Assembly: GCA_021234155.1 (NCBI GenBank)
Contig: JAJEKV010000054.1
Coordinates: 6,421,042-6,485,041, forward strand
Origin: Isoetes taiwanensis
Taxonomy: Eukaryota > Streptophyta > Lycopodiopsida > Isoetales > Isoetaceae
Direction: 5' to 3'
Length of the DNA: 64,000 nt
In this document: positions 37,001 through 51,434 of the stretch, in pieces
Position numbering within the stretch: the stretch's first letter is position 1
How the letters are laid out: every line of letters begins with the position of its first letter
The notes under the pieces: generated by a model
The model's input: the letters and a program-made list of their open reading frames with translations, nothing else
Database searches by the model: none
Told to the model about the DNA's origin: nothing
Translations under genes and position numbers: made by a program

Positions 37001-40000
37001 ATGTGCTAGAGTGAGTCAGAACAATGTTTCAAACTTCAATGTTCTTTCTGCCTTTGCCATACCAAAGGAAAGAGACTTAGTATGAGGGTTTATAGACAAA
37101 GTGAGGATAAAGTAGAAGGCGAGGCTTAGGGAACACAAAATCAGATTGAGGAGTTGACTACTTGACAAGGTTCAACTCATAACCTTGCCAAAGTATGCAT
37201 GAGAATAGAAGCTTGAGAATGGGTTGAGATTGAGCAAATTAAAGACACTTGCATTGTCATTAAAGAGTAAGATCTCTTAGCGGCGAGAAACATTGTTTGA
37301 GTCTATATGAAGCGTGGTGATGTCGAGAAGTTTTGCATGGATATTATAAGGGGCTTATTCTCGTGGTAAATTTGAAAGCAAGCCTGCATTGTGGAATTTT
37401 CTAATGACCTTCTTGGAACATATTAAGGCCACAGCCATAGGCGGTACAAACAAACAACAAAAGGTTGTTTGAAACAATCAAATTTTGGGGAGGGAAGGAT
37501 GCGACTTCTTGTCTATGAACTTTGGAGTCTAGTGTGTGTCAACAACAAGGTGAGGTCTTGGCAAGACACTTAGCTACAAGGCTGGAATAAATGAGGAGAC
37601 ATTTGTATACAGCCCAAAGATTTATGGCAATCATGTCTTGAAATGTGGGTCGATTCATGGAAGTGTACCAACTATAAGTGGTAGAAAGATGAGGCCAAGT
37701 AATCAAGAAGCTGATCAATGGTGTGCTAGAGATGATAGTTTGGTAGGTTTTTGTGGTAGAAAAGAAGATCATTCTTGTATCACTAATTTTTGTAGTTCAT
37801 GTTGGGAATGGGGAGGAGGGCTACATTGTTGATGCATTTGAGATGAATGTGGTTGCACATTATGCGTGTGCTCATTGTGGATCATTACATTCCCGTCTAC
37901 AAGCTCGTGTTGTCCATACAATTGACATGTAATAGGTTTGACCATAAGGCGTGAGATGTCAATGGGATGAAAATAGCTCATTCGGAATTTGCATTTTAAA
38001 GTGTTTTAGGTCCCCTAATTGGACACTCTCTCGATGGAGATGCGAAGCCGGAGGCTTGTATGTTAGAAGACACACTACCTTGAAAGAAATAGGAAAAAGT
38101 TTGCCATTCCATGGGAAGGATGGGTGTTCACTGCTGCCATGAACAAAGATAGCAGCATACATGGACTCCATGATCAAGACTTCATCCATAATGGGAAGAA
38201 ACATCAATCCCTTGACAATGCATCTCGGGAGGCTTTACTTGGGTAAAGAACTTCGTCACACTTAATGGCGTGTGTACGTTTTCCACAATTTTCAATGTGA
38301 GCATGGTCTTCAAATCGGTGTGATACCAAAAGGCAGACAAAATTAGCGGGCTGCGAAAAGGATTGCCTCCACGAAGAGTTCAAAACTAGTGAGAAGGAGC
38401 CTCACGTGATCCAAAACATAGTACTCAATCGTGCATTAGGGATGAGACTTATCTCGTAGGGTTTCCCTCTATATAGAGCATATTCCTCTCTCTCCTCACA
38501 TGGATCTATGGAACCCGGATAGGAAGCGGTAACACCGTCTCTTTCTTTAGCCGGAGGGCGTATTTGCTATCTATTTATTTTTAATTATAGTCTTAGAGAT
38601 TCTTACTTTCTTGTTGCTCTTGTCATGTGCAGCTTATGGAGACTTTGGATATCAAAACATAAACACACATTGTTTTTGAAGACAAACTTCATTAATTAGT
38701 GAGACATTTTGGACATGAAACTTTCTTGCCACTTTGTAGTCTTACACTCATAAAGTTTTTTAGAAGTGCGCTAGGAAGCTTCACGTCCCATTGGATGCCA
38801 GGGGTCAGATGCATGCGAATTTCTTCTCAAAGATAGGTGGAATGGTAAGGCAGAGGATCCTACCTTTGGGGCTGATGTACTTGATGGTGCAAATGCTCTT
38901 AGCAGTGGCTGAATTTAAGTCACTTGGAACCTTTTTATTCCTGCGACACATATCAAGCGGAAACATTTTGGCAAGTACTTTCCGGGAGGAAAGTGGATGG
39001 TAAAGACAATGAGTTAAAAGTGTGGCGTGGCAGATTACACACTTATAAGACGGATGGCTTATGATAGTGGATGCACTAGAGGCGGGACTTAGACATGCAG
39101 GAATTATGGCTGCACAAGTAGGCATCACTTGTGAGGAAGGTGGAGAGCAAATTGGTGGAGCAAACGCCACGGAAGCAGAAGATTTTTTCAATAAGATTAC
39201 TTCATGAGATTGGAACACAGCTGAGTGAATTGAGATGAGTCGGTTCGATGATGTAGAACAAGAAGAATGATGATGGTATAGCGAAGACAGTTAGTCTTCC
39301 CAATGATATTTGCATCACAACTGAGTTAAGGCATACATTTGACTCCATGGTGGGCGAGGGTAGAAGCACCATCTCCCACAAAGATTGAAAGAAATGTCAC
39401 TTTCTTGATAACTTAAGCCCTATTTGCAAGGACACTTTGAGTGATAACTAATTGGTAATCCGCGTAGCATCCAAGCAGCCAGTCAACAAAGGTCAAACTC
39501 ACGGTCCATTTAAGCTCGGAAAACAAGTTAATACAGCGTACCTCTCTTGGAGATTGGATGGTGTGCCATCTACTTTTGAGATGGATTCGGAAGCAAGAAA
39601 AGGCAAACTCATGGCTTGAAACAAGGAGGACGTGATGCAAGTTTGAGTATTTGGGAAGGGTACTTAGTATGCGCAGGCTTGAAGCATGGGAGGCATGGAA
39701 AGAAACTAGAAGGGGTGGACTTGGTTAACAGACCACCATACTCCATAGGAAGCTTAATTTGGCACAGTATAATGAACATAAAGCGGTGGGAGGACGTGGT
39801 ACACTTTTGACCTTCGGATAGCCCGATCAATCTCACTAGACTCTGTAATAGCGCCTGTATATTTTAACATGCGTGGAAATCAGGACAATGGTAGATGCAG
39901 CTTGATGAGGCATGATATACAGTCTGCAGTTACATAGCACAGGTGAAAAAAGGTCTCTATTGTATTTGTTTTTGCAGATGCATTCTTTGAGAACTGTGTT

Positions 40001-41539
40001 CTGAAATCTTGTTTTCATTGAAATGGGGCTGAGGAGAAAGATTGTTTGAAGATCTAGGAACAGAGATCATTAGTAAGTGAGGCGTGAAGTATGAAAATTG
40101 ACAAAAAAGCAGTTTATGCATTTAGAGATACATAGTTATAGGTATTTCTAGTTTGAAGATTATGGGGATGCATTATGCTTGGAGGGTGCCTTCTACTGTA
40201 ATGATTCTTGCGATCTGTAGATTTTGTAGGCGAGACAAACCAATAGAGTTGCATATTTGAATTACAATTTTTGCTTCACATATCATTTTCTTTGTTTAAG
40301 TTGGTGTTTAGGTTATTTTAAGTTAGGCGACAGTTTTGGTGTTTAAGTTGGTGTTTAAGTTCTTTGTTTAAGTGTTTGAGTTGTTGATTAAGTTTCCCAA
40401 AGGTTACATTTAGGTTGGTGAAAAATGTTTGCTTTTTGGTTAGGGACATGGTCGGCGGTAAAAATAGTACTGAATCGATTACTAAGTGTTGCAAATGTCT
40501 TTATGTCTTTGTCATTGGCTTGTGCTGGTTAAGCTCCTCTTTGGAGGAAAGAATGCAATTGTTCTTTGTTCTTTGGTTTTGTACTCTATGTTTCCTTAAT
40601 TGGAGGTTCTTTTTAACAACGTACTCTTTGTTCTTTGGAGGAAAGAATGCATTGCATTTATTTCCCATTTGTTTATGCATTTGTGGCGATTCCAGTTTGG
40701 GGTCAGGATTAGGTAGCGTCAATTACATTTGTGAAGAAAAACCATATTATATTATAAAAGCATTTTAAAAAAGGTTGTGCGGGGAATGGGGTAACCTTAC
40801 TTTTGTACAAAAAGCGAGAATAAAGTTTTCACGAGATTGTAAGACCTAAATGGCATGTTATGAGTTATAGGATGTAGCTTTATCACAAAAGTTTTAAAAT
40901 TTTAGAAAGCGAGGATCCAATAGAAAAAGTTTTCTGGGGATTGTCCAAGATATAAATACGTGAACCACAACCATGGCTACTTTCGAGACAGTATAGAGCA
41001 TTAAAAGTAGCTGGAAGGCATCACCAAGAACCCTTTCGAAGAAAATTCAAAATCCGACCTCCATGTTCACTGCAAATGGCGTTCTCTCCATCTCTAAACA
41101 CGATCAAGCCAATTTTGCACTTTTCTCTCACGAAACCTTAGCTCCTGTTCCTTGCCGGGTAAACTTTGGCCACGAAACCATGTCACATCCAGGATGGCTA
41201 GAGTCGAAGAAGATTCTTACCATAGGTTTATTTCTGAATGAATTTTCATCCTAGCCATTGGAACTCTGAAGCGATTTTGTGGAGAGGAGATGTAAAATAA
41301 GGAGGCAGGAGCGAGAAAGGAAGAACTTAGAATTGAACCGGAATGAAGGAATGAATCCAGGCAGGGCAGAGGCTAAATAGAAGGGTTTTGTGAGGTCAAA
41401 TCAAAAGCATAAGGAGGAATTATACTGGCCAATTATTTTCATGCGGGGTTGGGCAGGATTCGAGGCGAGTTCTCCTTCTTTATATACATGCCATGCAGGA
41501 TGGCCATGCAAATGATATCTCTTTAAGGATTAGCTATAA
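34061..41539. other. Long intergenic stretch, nothing recognised
   Basis: No frame here resembles a known protein. Short charged frames exist (35576-35758; 36275-36577; and a plus reading near 39080-39205 with ALEAGLRHAGIMAAQVG), but none has convincing neighbours or splice structure. They look like decayed repeats. A leader-like frame at 41063-41254, after ATATAAATACG near 40950, is too weak to call a gene. Confidence 0.4.
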
Positions 41540-41559
41540 CATTGACCATAAGCTTAGAC

Positions 41560-41780
41560 ATTTAGGGATTAAGCTAGTAAAATGACTCTAAGCTAGTAAA
41601 CTATAGGCTCTAAGCTAAGTAAAACAAACTCTAAGCTGAGCAAAAATGACTTTTAAGCTGATAAAATAGTTAGACTCTCTATTTTTTAAACTAGTTTACC
41701 GTTTTTAAGCTATAACATTTAAGGACTATAACATTTTAAGGATTAAACCATTTAAGGATTAAGCTGTAACATATAAGGAT
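41560..41780 (+). repeat. Degenerate tandem repeats (CTAAGCT and AACATTTAAGGATT types)
   Basis: CTCTAAGCTAGTAAA, CTCTAAGCTAAGTAAA, CTCTAAGCTGAGCAAA and TTTTAAGCTGATAAA follow one another at 22-30 bp spacing. They are followed by several TAACATTTAAGGA/ATTAAGGATTAA variants. No function can be assigned. Confidence 0.6.
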
Positions 41781-44560
41781 CGTGTTTTTCAAGCAGAGTA
41801 TCCCGATTACTTTACCACTAGGGACACACTAAGGATGCATTAGAGTCTTAACCCAATGAGACAAGCTTAGGCGAGAATGAAGATGAGAGAAATGTCTATT
41901 GAACATTGTAGAATTTTCCTTCTCCCTGAACCATTTTTTCTACGAAGATAAGACTCGGCACAAAATAAAAGTCCACCAAAGATCAGGTGAGGGGTATGTA
42001 AAAAGCGTAACATAGTCCAGGAAACATTATATCTCTGATGGAAATTGGGTTTTCATATTCGTATACTTAGGGGTTTCGACCTCAAAAGTCATTATCTGAG
42101 GGTTTTTAGAAGAGTGACCCCTTACCGCACATAATTATCCCCATGTGCTAGGTGAAATCCCCAGGGAATCTGACCATATAATAAATACATCAAATAGAAA
42201 CCTACAGGGCTCGGACTCAAAGGAAATGGAAGCTTATAGTTTGAGGGTCCTGAATTGGTCAGGACTAAGTTATAGCAATGGCTTGGGTGGCAATGGAGCA
42301 ATAGCTAAGTTAATCCCATGGTATGATCCAAGGCCTTCGGGTTGCATCTCGGTCATTGAGATTGAGGAAGGGTTGCATCTCCCCTCAGTAGTGCAATGGC
42401 TCCATGGGGCAGCTAGAGGATCGTGGCAACTGCGTCCATACCGGCCCGAACTCCCAAAGAGCAAAAGCTAGAGGCAGGCACGCAGCTCTTGGTCAGAGCG
42501 ACACCATTGCAGGGAAGTTGGGACTCATGCATTACACACTTGCTGATGTGAGCTATAAGCCTAGCCGCTATGGGTCAGGTAAGCGGCTCGGCATAGACCT
42601 CCCTTCACTTCTGGCCCGGCCGTTATGTAGACGCCGGTCACTCCACATAACCTCCCGTAGCGAGGCCAGGCTATACACGGCCCGCATAATATGAGAACTA
42701 TTAGGTCCCAAACTGAAACATCATCTAAATAATAGCTACTAAGTCTCTACCCTTGATACACAAGAGATTGCAAACTTATAAGATCAACCATCATAATATA
42801 TCAACCTTAACGCGGTAAATAACAAGAATAAAAGCCGATCCTAATCACATACATCTAACTTATAGTTAGGGTTCATTGATTAGGATTCATGCCTGAACTA
42901 TAGGTTTCCTAGAATGGCTCTACTAGGGCCTGTGTACAGCTCCACAGAGTCTACTTTCAGGAAGTACACACTCTGACGGTATGGGTGGCTCCCACGGTTC
43001 TCCCATCTCTGGCTTGAGGTGGTTCGAGTAGATGATTCTCCTCTACTGCGGCTGCGGCACTGGGCACTCACTTTGCATCACAAGCTCCCATGAAGGCGAT
43101 CCTGAATCCGGGTGGTGGCGAATTGATGGATCGAGAAGTTGGTGGAGCCAAAAGTGGGTCTGGGAGTTTGGGGTTTGGCCTTTATGTAATGCGGGTTCAC
43201 ATGAGGGCCATCTAAGCTCCAATAGGGTCCGTCCATGTGGCTAGTCACCTATAGGTGAATGTAGTGTTCCATACTGTTTATCACCTTTTTGAGAGTATAA
43301 ATACACGACATCACCTATGAATAATTATTGAGCATTCAGTGGCTATAAGCTAAGGTTAACTATGATAATAATTAGTGTGTCATGGAAACCCTACTTAAAA
43401 TGTAATTTAAATTTAGGGCTTAACCTAATATAGCCAAAAAAGGGCTAGAATATTAAATTAGTTAATATTACCAATCTAGAGTTACACCGCCCAAATCGGG
43501 ATTAGACAGGGAGAGTAAATAACTTGGGATCAAATTTGAGTTTTATACCCTATTTGCCCCAATGGTCGAAATGGGAGGAGTTGGTGGAGGAGGAGTCTTT
43601 GTTCTACCACATTCCGGCCGAGAAGGATGGAGCACCGAGAGAGATAGTGGATCTAGCTAGATCCAGGTTGAGTATATAGATAGCTTAGTTCCTAGATGGT
43701 CATAGGACTAACCTTTGTATGTGGAAGGTAGCTAGGATTAACCTTTGAATGGGCATTGTAGCTGGTTGTCTCTATTTTTGCATGTATTTCTTTGTAGAAC
43801 TATGGATGGATTGATGTATAATGATAATTCTCTTCTGTTTTCCATCTGTAATGCCCAATTGCTACTTGGCACTTGAAATGTAAGGGATTAATATTAGAAA
43901 ACTAGCCATTGTATCAATTCCACCTTGAGACATGAACCATTTACAATTTAAACTCTTTGCACTTTTTAGAAGTAAAAATAAGATTTCAAAACTAAGGTTG
44001 AGCTCTCCCAGAGACTAAGATTAAAAGAGCAAGAATTTAAAGCGAGGTTCTAACCTTAAACATGTGTGATTTGTTTAACATCAAAGTTAACAAGATCTTC
44101 GGTACTGTTGAAACTCAATGCTTACCTTGATGCAACAACTCCTCTGGCGCGCAAAGCGCCAAAGAATAAAACTTTGCAAGCGCCTAAGCAAGCAAAACGA
44201 ACTGCACATAGCGCCACAAAACGAGAACTGCATGGCCTAAGAATAGAACCTTTATGTACTCATGAGAGACGCATAGAAAAAAGTGATTTTTCGGCATTAA
44301 TATAAGTGGCGGGTTCAAGCCAAGTTAAAGAAATCAAAGAAGTTATAGAAATGTGATGAAACAAATTCTGAAATTAAGTATGTATAGTATCAAAAAAAAT
44401 TACATAAAAAGAGGGGCCTTTTTAATACAAGTTGCTTTCGGCTCTTTCAAAATTAAAAGCTGATTCGAGGCAGTTTAAGGAGGAGATGTCTAGTTTCCAT
44501 TCAAAAGCTTAAGGTAGAGCCTTTTTGGAATCTTGAGCTTCCGTTTTAAAATTTAAAACG
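41781..44560. other. Intergenic, no recognised gene
   Basis: A GC-richer patch at 42145-42690 has open frames on both strands (108 codons plus, from 42145) with no recognisable domain. A similar patch lies near 42970-43250. The rest is AT-rich. Confidence 0.4.
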
Positions 44561-45170
44561 AAACAAAAAAAAAAAAAAACCGGTTCTAAAATATAAACTC
44601 CTCCTCTTCTTCCTCATCGCTTTTCGTCATGTCTCCTCAAGGATGAAGCCTGCAGCACCTAAAACTTCTTTATCGAGGAGGGCATTGAGGATTATGCGCT
44701 TCTTCTCTTCTTCCAATTCCTCTCCACTATATATCCTCCTCCTCCTTCTGCCATTCCTCATCAGCCCTTCTCTTCTCCTTCTCCTTCTCCTTCTTCTATC
44801 CTTTCGCTCCTCATTTTGGGAAATTGCTTTATTGATCTTTGTGAATTGTATGTAGGGATGGGGATTGCCCGAGATGGGATTGCCCTCAAGAAAAAGCTCC
44901 TTGCATTCCTGCGGATTGTGGTGCGAAGGCCCGCAATGGCATCTCGCGAGATGGGGAACGGATTTGGAGATCAATTCTTTTCGATCTCCTTCTTCCTCCT
45001 TCAAGCAACTATGGCGGGGATGGGCGGGGGTGGTATGGCTCACCATGTTGGAGTTGGAGGAAGGAAGAAGGCTGGTGAAGGTGAAGCTACGTAAGGGAAG
45101 GCGGGGTTTGAGAATGAAGGAGAAAAGGTTCCTCGATATAGTAGTTGCATGCAAGATTTCTATAGTAGGT
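44561..45170 (+). other. Pyrimidine-rich low-complexity tract
   Basis: Poly-A near 44562-44579 is followed by CTC/CTT-rich sequence. It could be a leader region, but the open frames it creates (on the minus strand, arginine and glutamate runs) come from the triplet bias. No downstream gene is recognised. Confidence 0.5.
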
Positions 45171-45227
45171 CACGAGCATATTATGCTTCATCACATCATA
45201 TCTGAATTATACCTATCACAATTAACT

Positions 45228-45420
45228 ATTAACCTCTAGAATTACTTACACCTATGTACATCATTAATTCTCTAAAATTACCCACAAGTCTGACTATACT
45301 TACAACCTATTTTTGCCTATATTAATACTCTAGAATTACACCCCATAATCAATTCAGTTATCATTAATTCTCTAGAATTATTTACACCCTATGTTATGAT
45401 TAATTTTATAATTCTTTGAC
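45228..45420 (+). repeat. Degenerate repeats with core TTAATTCTCTAGAATTA
   Basis: At least four variants of CTCTAGAATTA with a preceding ATTAAT and a following ACACC occur within 200 bp. The spacing is irregular. Confidence 0.5.
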
Positions 45421-47465
45421 CGTCAACTATACTTACAAATTTTTTGCTATACTTACAACATACATTTGCCTATTTTGTTTAGGTTTTTTTTTGTATTTTA
45501 AAGTTGCCCTTTAATCTATTTCTCATATTTACTTTTTGTCCTTTTTTTTAAGCTAATACTAGAACATTTAAATTTGTATAGGTGAAGTGTGTGGATGCTA
45601 AAATGTAATGCCTTTCACCTCCAACATGTATCTAAATATTGTTAACCCATTATTAACATTGTTCTTGTAGGTCAATGGTGTGGACCACCCAAAGGGGTGT
45701 GGTCGGCACAGGACTATTACAAATTATCCTCTACAAAGAGCTTGGATTGGAAGAGGCCAAGAAGGTGAAAGTCAAGCGCAATACAATAAAGAGCTAGTAG
45801 GTGAAGGAACTATCATAATTAGCCGATCCCTATCCAGTATCCCAATGATGAAAAGTTAGGAGAGGATAAAGTGGGTGTGGCCTGTCGCTTTGGAAGAGAA
45901 TTGAAGGTTCCATGCATCATGCCATGGCCTATACATACTGCATTGAGCTTATGGGAGATTTTTTTTTTACGAGCGGAAGGTTGTGATGACACGATTTTCT
46001 TGATGCACCTCAATATTTGCCGGGGTCCGCAGTTCAAAAAGAGGGCACACTCAATGGTAAACATTATCCTAGCAAGAGGTCCAAGTCAAGTAGTGATTGT
46101 TCACGTGAAGCTATGGCTAAGGTAAAGGGAATGGAATGTTGTTAGGTTAATTGTGTTGAGAAGTTTGGAATTGATGAATTGGTGGAAACAAGAGCCACCT
46201 TCAAGAGTATACTTATGATGAGACGAGGAGTTGTATGTACTCCATTCATGATCTTGCACTTCAAGATGAAAAATATCCAAAGAAAGAAGATACCTTTGCT
46301 AGGTATGGATATATAAAGGTGCATGAAGACATATTCATGGCATTCCAATTTCATCTTGTAAAAAATTGGCAAACAAGTCATGCAAGGAAGTAAAATTGCA
46401 TTACATGGAAATAATCGCATGTTGAGGCCAACTTCTAGGATCCCGGCTTCTAGGGAGGTTTTTTGATAATTGTGTTGGGAACTCAAATGTTGAGAATATG
46501 CCACATAAAAGTAGGAAAGATCAACAGGAAAAAAGTCACGAGAAGAGATTGCCATCCCATTGTACACTTAAGAGTATATATTGGAGGAAGGAAATGCTTT
46601 GCTTCGAGAACTAATTACTGCAATATCTCAACCCGGCCAAGAGACTATGGAGCAAACACTTCAAGCATGTCACTATAGACACTTCAACAACTTTACAAAG
46701 TGCAACTTGTGTGCGGTTGAAAGGATTCCGGATAAGACTAAGCAACCAAGCCAAAGGGCTAAGATAAGGGAGTAAAATGAAAGATCACCAATGCAATAAC
46801 CATCATGTAGATCCACTTATTGGATGTGGAGAACGATTATCATGTTTGGAACCCAATAACTATGTTTGTATTATACATGACATCAATCGGAAGATTTATT
46901 TGCCACAATATAGTTACATACCCAAGCAAATCAATAGAGCTTATATTATGCAGGTCTCCGATAGATGCAATAGTGCATAGCTCGGTGCAATTTATTATGG
47001 TCATTTAGTTTGCAATTGTGGAGTGATGGTCCAGATTTTTATATTGGAAATGTGATGAGGTGCTTGAGAAACTATGAGAGTGGGTATTAGGTGACCTCCA
47101 CAACCCCGGAGGTGGTAGCCAACCTCTTGATTGCATTGTTGGATAGAAAGCCTAATAATCTAGAGAAGTTTACTAAGGCAAAGGTTTAGGAAGCAAGGTT
47201 TCAACATGTTGGAGCTCAAAGTTCACGCCCCAACCTGCGAGATCTACCTCCAAAGTTCCTCTTCCAACTTGACAATTGTCTTTGGACAAAATAAAAGCAA
47301 TTTATATGTTCTCATTCCTATCTTATTTGACATGGGTGTCTTGAAAAGAGTGAATTTAGGTTCTTAATGCTGGACATACTCATGAGGATGTGGATGTATT
47401 GTTTGGGGAAGTATGGTGAGTTGAAATCTCAAACCGTGACTTCAATCTTCCCAGGCTAATGGAAG
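45421..47465. other. Intergenic, probably decayed repeats
   Basis: Short frames on both strands (minus 46142-46567, 141 codons; plus 46581-46775) have no recognisable domain. No splice structure or neighbour supports a gene. Confidence 0.4.
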
Positions 47466-47975
47466 TGTTAGTCCATTGCCTCCCGGCACGGGACTATTCA
47501 CTCATCTGACGGACCAGATCAAGAACAAGGATCCTGCCACCACAGGTCAGCCATCAAAGGCTCTGTGAAGACCAGCGGCCGGACCCTTGTGATCAAAGCC
47601 CTGCGTCTGTCAACAAGCAGGCGCCCGGACAAGTGACGGCGTCGCCACGTCGGCGTCGAGCGATTCTAGGCAACTCAAGAGGCACGCCCAAAGATTCCCC
47701 AAATCGGGCCTCCTTCCGTGAATTGCACCGAGATCGATCAAATTGTACATATTGGGCCAAAGGCCATTGTACTATATCTCTGGAGTAGAGCCTACAACTG
47801 TAATTTTTAGATGAGTTTTGATACTTGTCTATACTCTTGATTTTCTCGATTCGCGAGAGCTCATGTATGTTTATCCATTGATATCAAGGGAAGCTTGTCA
47901 TTTTCCTCTCATTGTTCTCTTTTTTGTTGTTTTCTTCCTCACATTCCTCTTTTTGCCAAATCACCAAAATTGACA
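47466..47975 (+). repeat. Probable 5' LTR of the Ty3/gypsy relic
   Basis: About 510 bp starting TGTTAGTCC and ending AATTGACA, so TGT...ACA ends. It contains a TATATCTC motif near 47774. There is no second copy for comparison and no standard primer site after it, so the bounds are tentative. Confidence 0.4.
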
Positions 47976-49480
47976 TAGTCCAGTTCTGTTAGATCCACGG
48001 GTCCTCGCTGCAGGGTCGTTGCCTTGCAGAGTTCCCAACCCACTCCCAAACAATCGCCGCCGGCGTCGGGTCTGATTCTTCCTCTTCCTCGTCAACATGT
48101 CCAAACTTCACACCTGGAAGAACTTCTTTCCCGACGGCGCCTCGCCAGCCATCACGACGGGAAGCTGTTCGTGATATGTATGATCTGCTTACATACTGAG
48201 GGGAGGCCACATTCCGGGTTCAGGGCTCGGCAAAACACCCACACGTGTCATATACCGTCAATTCCCCACCTCAAAGCGTGCACCAAACCTTCTCCTGACC
48301 CTGGGTCCTCTCATCACTGCTCGGGGAGCCTATGGGGCTCCACCTTCTCAACCTTACTTTCATACCCCCGGAACATGCCTACATCCATCATTAGATGCGG
48401 CCCATAAGCCCTGCCTTCACAACCATCATCTCCCAGGGTGGTAAGGATATCCCCCATCTCTTTTGCTCCTCCCGCGGGACTTTCCCCTTCCCCTACCTTT
48501 CCAAGCTCTTCACATTTTACAATCTTCAGACCCTCAAAACCAATGATCGAGGCACCTCAGTACACCTCCACCAGCAAACAGCCCCTTCCGCCGGGCTCTT
48601 TTCAGGCACCATACCACCTCCAACTCCCCTCAATATGAGAAATCCCCTATCCAGGTTCCGATCCAGCCAAGCACTTTCCTCTACCTTTTGGGACCCTTAA
48701 GGCGACTTATCACCTTTGGCAACCACGAAAGGCAAACCCTTAGACCAAAGTGCTCAGGCCTACATGGAAGAATTTGAGGGCTTCGCTTTCCGAATGGTCA
48801 TCATAACCTCAACTGAAATTCCACATCTTTTACACCACACTGCGTGGCTCCTCATCAATGGCTCAGGTCCAACAAAAAGCCACTTTCGAAACAAGATTGG
48901 TGGGAAATGAGAACTTTTCTTTCTCACTATGGGACCACGGATGATGGTCGGCTTCATCTCAAGCAACTTCAATGACCTTCCAAGAAGGCCGCAGTGCGCG
49001 AGATTTTTGCGGTCGACTTCTCACATTACGCTTTCGGCAAACTCAAGGAGTACCCACCGCGAGCGGATCTTGGTACACGGTTTCTCCAAGGACTTCCTCG
49101 GCTATCCGACCATGACCGAATACGCCAAGACTTTGGAGCAAAAGCATCGATCTTGTCAATCACTTTCGGTCAATGTTTCCTCCCCGTGGCGTGGCTCTTG
49201 AGCTCCCTTTCATTCCACGATCATGGTTCCCCGGTGGCTGTTCAACCTCAACACGCCCAATCCACGGCGGTCGCGGTCGGTTGGTGCCATATCGCGAAAT
49301 ATCAAGGCCACTTTGCTAATGAGTGCAACTCCACCAATGGCCCGCCTCATTGTAAGCGATGCAACATGTGCAATCGTACCCACGGAAGAGTGCACTGCAT
49401 CATCCTACACCTTCGCAGCAAGATGGTTTATCATCTGAAACAACACCTCGGCCTGTCGCCCAATATCAAGTAGGCCACCG
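47976..49480 (+). pseudogene. Gag region of the Ty3/gypsy relic
   Basis: Broken gag-like frames. The carboxyl part has two zinc-knuckle-like blocks near 49287-49395: one ends GHFANEC but lacks a clear second Cys, and the other reads CNMCNRTHGRVHC. Nucleic-acid-binding knuckles at the end of gag precede the protease, as expected for this class. Confidence 0.6.
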
Positions 49481-50149
49481 CGCAAGCGCAACAGCCAATC
49501 AACTCTATCAGCAGCGGGAGCAACAACGTAAATCTAAATACACGCCCCTCCTTTTGATCGCCGAAGCTGGAGTGTTATCGCTGCCAAGAATGAGGTCATA
49601 CCACCCGCGGCGTGTCCTCAGCTTTACAAGTTGGTGCAGCTCGCACAAAATCCAGGCCACATCGGGTCCGCCTCACGGCACAACTCGGATTGCTAATGGC
49701 AACAAGGCTGGCGATCCTGTTGGCGGAAGCCACCATACCGGCGACAATCCGCGCTATCAACCAGCTCCGCCAATCAACCTCGATTTGGATCCGCGCCAAG
49801 CCGGGATTTTTGGATTTTCCAGGCTCTTAATCCTCGGTCAGCCATCAAATTGGGTTGGTTTGGTTTCCGCTTGAACCGGGCGTCCGTCCATAACCATTAT
49901 ACCTATTGTACGCGCAGCACGCGCTGCGGTTGACACCCTTCCTCATGAAGAAAAAAAAGGTTTCACTTTGCGACTTGGAGAAACTCATGCATGTTATGCC
50001 TAAAAGTTCGCCAAAGCATTTTTGAACCTCATGCAAATTTCTTTGAAGGCCGCCCGTTGGCTAATGTTCATCACCACACTAGAGCTCAACAAGACAAGAA
50101 AGCACCTTCCGTCTCAACCTCCCGCGCTCTCGGACATATCCAAATATAG

Positions 50150-50655
50150 GCTGCGAGGGTTGACCTCTTTCGAAAAGTTCTTTGCTTCTTTCACCGCGCT
50201 CCGCCCTTTGTGGATCCGGCCGGAATCCTTTTCTCATGTACCCCTGGAACTCCAAAGGAGGAGCTAGCCAAAATCAAAATTCCTTTAAGTTTGGCCACAA
50301 TTTTGAAACTACGTACGCTCTCAAGGACCAGTTACCCTCAAATTTTTTTGGTTGGGGCTGTTGCTACCTCTCTCCCCGCGGTACATGCCACCCGCGATTG
50401 GGCAATCAACAAGTCAATCATGTTCAAATTGGCGGAGGTGGCAGCGGTCAATCTCATCCTTGGATAAACTCCGCAAACAAATGGGCATCAAACAGCTCTG
50501 TCGTGCCCCCATATGACATCAAATTGGCCAATGGCCATATCCGCGACCTCAATCTGCCTCTTCTTCACATCAACATTGGTGATCTCAGTTCCCCTTGGAA
50601 TTTGGTGTTTGGAAGGCTGGAGAAGATCGGTGATTATGAAATGTTGGTGTGAGAC
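50150..50655 (+). pseudogene. Protease-like region of the Ty3/gypsy relic
   Basis: PPYDIKLANGHIRDLNLPLL, followed by a W...LVFGRLEKIGDYEML block, resembles the part of retroviral-type aspartic proteases just after the flap. The catalytic D[ST]G was not found in a clean frame. 50656-51430 links it to RT and shows only broken frames. Confidence 0.45.
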
Positions 50656-51434
50656 CTTTTCTCCCTAAACCAAAGGTATCCATTCTTGGAGCCCGCGGAT
50701 GGGTTAGTCATCCTGAGATGGTCACCTCAATGCCACCATGGACTTTAAAGCAAGGCAAAATGTCATTTGTCGACAATCTTTGAACCCTCTCTCTCGACAC
50801 GCAGATTTTGAGGGGCCGGAATATCTATCAAGTTGGGGCTCCACTGCGAGCGTCTGTCTCTGTCATCCTACCGGGCTCAGCGTCCTTGGGAGAAATGACT
50901 CTTGTCCGGGACCGGTGGCCAAATTTGCTGCTTGACCACCACGGCTCCTTGCAATCCGAATCAGCGTGTTGATCACTTTTCAGATCTTTGAACCTCCTGG
51001 CACGCTCTGTAGATGTACGGCTGTCATGAAGCAACCTGCAGCATTGACTTTCGGCCAACCTCTCTTTTCACCCACCTTGATGCCCGCATCTGTTATGCTT
51101 CAACCTCCTGCTCCTGTGTCGAGGGACACGGAAGTTATCCCCATATTCGGGACTCCTGAAGTCGAGGGTGTGGGCGTAAGGCAACAATCCAGCTGTCAAA
51201 ATTCTTTGCCAAATCTTGGACACCCCTATATCGTAGCGAGGGCGATCCGCTCTTCAAAAGTTCAAACACATTTTGGCACGGGCTCACGAAGTCTTTTTGG
51301 GGATCAACAAAACCTTGGGGGGAACTCACCATTTCCTACCGTGCGATGCCGCGTCGATATAGCTTAGCGGCAGTGCGGCTCAACCCCAATTACATTGATG
51401 CGTCAAAATTGACAAACTCCTTCGCTGCGGAGTT

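Noticed and set aside
38805..39218. 137-codon minus frame and an Ala/Gly-rich plus reading in the same place
   Set aside because: No motif, no splice structure, and neither strand is clearly coding.
44627..45154. 175-codon minus-strand open frame with long Arg and Glu runs
   Set aside because: Produced by the CTC/CTT-rich tract; no domain, splice context or homologue recognised.
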